Origin: J089 sp964535735
GTDB taxonomy: Bacteria; Fidelibacterota; Marinisomatia; Marinisomatales; J089
Assembly: GCA_964535735.1 (NCBI GenBank)
Contig: CAZHTM010000081.1
Location: forward strand, 1-6,305
DNA length: 6,305 bases
Reading direction: 5' to 3'
Position 1 is the stretch's first letter, and each line of letters opens with the position of its first letter. A model generated the notes under the pieces. It had not been told where the DNA came from, made no database searches, and saw nothing but the letters and a program-made list of their open reading frames with translations. The translations under genes were made by a program, and so were the position numbers. Of the stretch, positions 5,786 through 6,305 are shown one piece after another.

Positions 5786-6148
5786 TTATTTGTCCCTTAA
5801 GTATTTAGATAGACCTTTGATTATCTTTTTGATCGACAAAATGTTATGATGTATTTCTTTTTGGTGCTTGGTATAACCCAGTTCTTCAGCAATGATAAGT
5901 TGTGTTTCTAATTCAGCCAGCGAACCCTGAGCGATATATAGAAACTGGATAAATTCTTTTGGATTTTTTCTACCAGCACCTTCGGCTATATTACTGGGAA
6001 CGGAGATGGCTGCCCGTCGCATCTGATTGGTAAGTCCGTAAGTTTCTTCAGCGGGAAAAGATTTGGTCAGTTGATAAACCACTTTAACTAAGTTGATTGA
6101 CTCCTTCCAGCAATCCAGGTCTTTATGGTTTTTGATTTTTTGTTTCAT
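5786..6148 (-). CDS. Four-helix-bundle protein (23S rRNA intervening-sequence protein family)
   Basis: The 120-residue, helix-rich protein matches the S23/IVP four-helix-bundle family (relatives are encoded inside 23S rRNA intervening sequences and as Avd accessory proteins of diversity-generating retroelements). Typical blocks are HKDLDCWKESINLVKVVYQL (8-27), FPAEETYGLTNQMRRAAISV (31-50) and PSNIAEGAGR (51-60), then FIQFLYIAQGSLAELETQL (66-84). The length is normal for the family. The molecular role of free-standing members is not settled; nucleic-acid binding is often proposed. The start has only a poor ribosome binding site (TAGG, very close). GC is about 38% by hand count against roughly half in sampled parts of nrfD, and the gene sits between TCTCAC/GTGAGA arms, both signs of insertion. 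No reverse transcriptase or rRNA sequence is seen nearby, so DGR or rRNA context is not supported. Confidence 0.9.
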   Translation of the reverse strand: MKQKIKNHKDLDCWKESINLVKVVYQLTKSFPAEETYGLTNQMRRAAISVPSNIAEGAGRKNPKEFIQFLYIAQGSLAELETQLIIAEELGYTKHQKEIHHNILSIKKIIKGLSKYLRDK

Positions 6149-6169
6149 GACCTATTTTCTTACGGTTAT

Positions 6170-6305
6170 CACTGCCGCAGGCATCTCACGTTCCTCTCAC
6201 AACTCAATCTCACCGCCGCAGGCATCTCACATTCCTCTCACAACTCAATCTCACTGCCGCAGGCGACTTACGTTTTTCTCACCATTTAATCTCACTGCCG
6301 CAGGC
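6170..6305. repeat. 41-bp tandem repeat array (right arm), cut by window end
   Basis: Units run 6170-6210, 6211-6251, 6252-6292 and a partial 6293-6305. The first two differ at two positions, while the third has diverged in its middle. Each unit begins CACYGCCGCAGGC and carries TCTCAC-like words several times; on the minus strand TGCCTGCGGCA can form a 4-base stem with a three-base loop. The array lies just upstream of the four-helix-bundle gene and mirrors the GTGAGA words of the left arm. There are no unique spacers, so it is not CRISPR. Confidence 0.85.

Noticed and set aside
6170..6305. CRISPR array
   Set aside because: The 41-bp units are contiguous and similar throughout, with no unique spacers and no cas genes.

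Overview
The window looks like a chromosomal accessory or energy-metabolism region from an uncultured bacterium of moderate GC. The gene families, a TAnnTTTG-like promoter and a four-helix-bundle gene with TCTCAC-rich flanks fit the FCB superphylum (Bacteroidota, Ignavibacteriota, Marinimicrobia and relatives). This placement is an inference from gene content, not from a marker gene.

Layout: positions 1-361 hold no confident gene. Positions 362-2610 (+ strand) are a tightly overlapping three-gene operon: a six-helix membrane protein resembling an ECF transporter S component, a fusion of an ECF T-component-like membrane domain with a THEP1-type P-loop NTPase, and MobA, which makes the guanine dinucleotide form of molybdenum cofactor. 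A hairpin at 2702-2742 separates this operon from a convergent one. The minus-strand operon, read from right to left, encodes an NrfD/PsrC-type membrane quinone-interacting subunit (5674-4733), a possible 36-residue peptide (4730-4620), two halves of a YeeE/YedE thiosulfate-transporter-like protein (4623-4114 and 4103-3513), and a membrane-anchored rhodanese-fold protein (3513-2854). Upstream of nrfD, positions 5701-6305 hold an AT-rich four-helix-bundle (S23/IVP-like) gene lying between two arms of opposite GTGAGA/TCTCAC polarity; the right arm is a 41-bp tandem array that runs off the window.

How the parts could work together: NrfD/PsrC proteins anchor molybdopterin plus iron-sulfur oxidoreductases such as polysulfide or thiosulfate reductases, and YeeE/YedE proteins move thiosulfate or sulfane sulfur. 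The minus-strand operon is therefore best read as a sulfur-compound respiration and uptake module. The convergent mobA operon may supply the bis-MGD cofactor that such an enzyme needs. The catalytic and iron-sulfur subunits are not in the window and would be expected to the right if present.

Two points stand out. The rhodanese-like protein has Ser where the catalytic Cys should be, and its only Cys is the last residue of a long basic tail ending in GGC. The fused T-component/THEP1 NTPase next to an S-like protein and mobA looks like an unconventional energy-coupling system tied to molybdenum cofactor.
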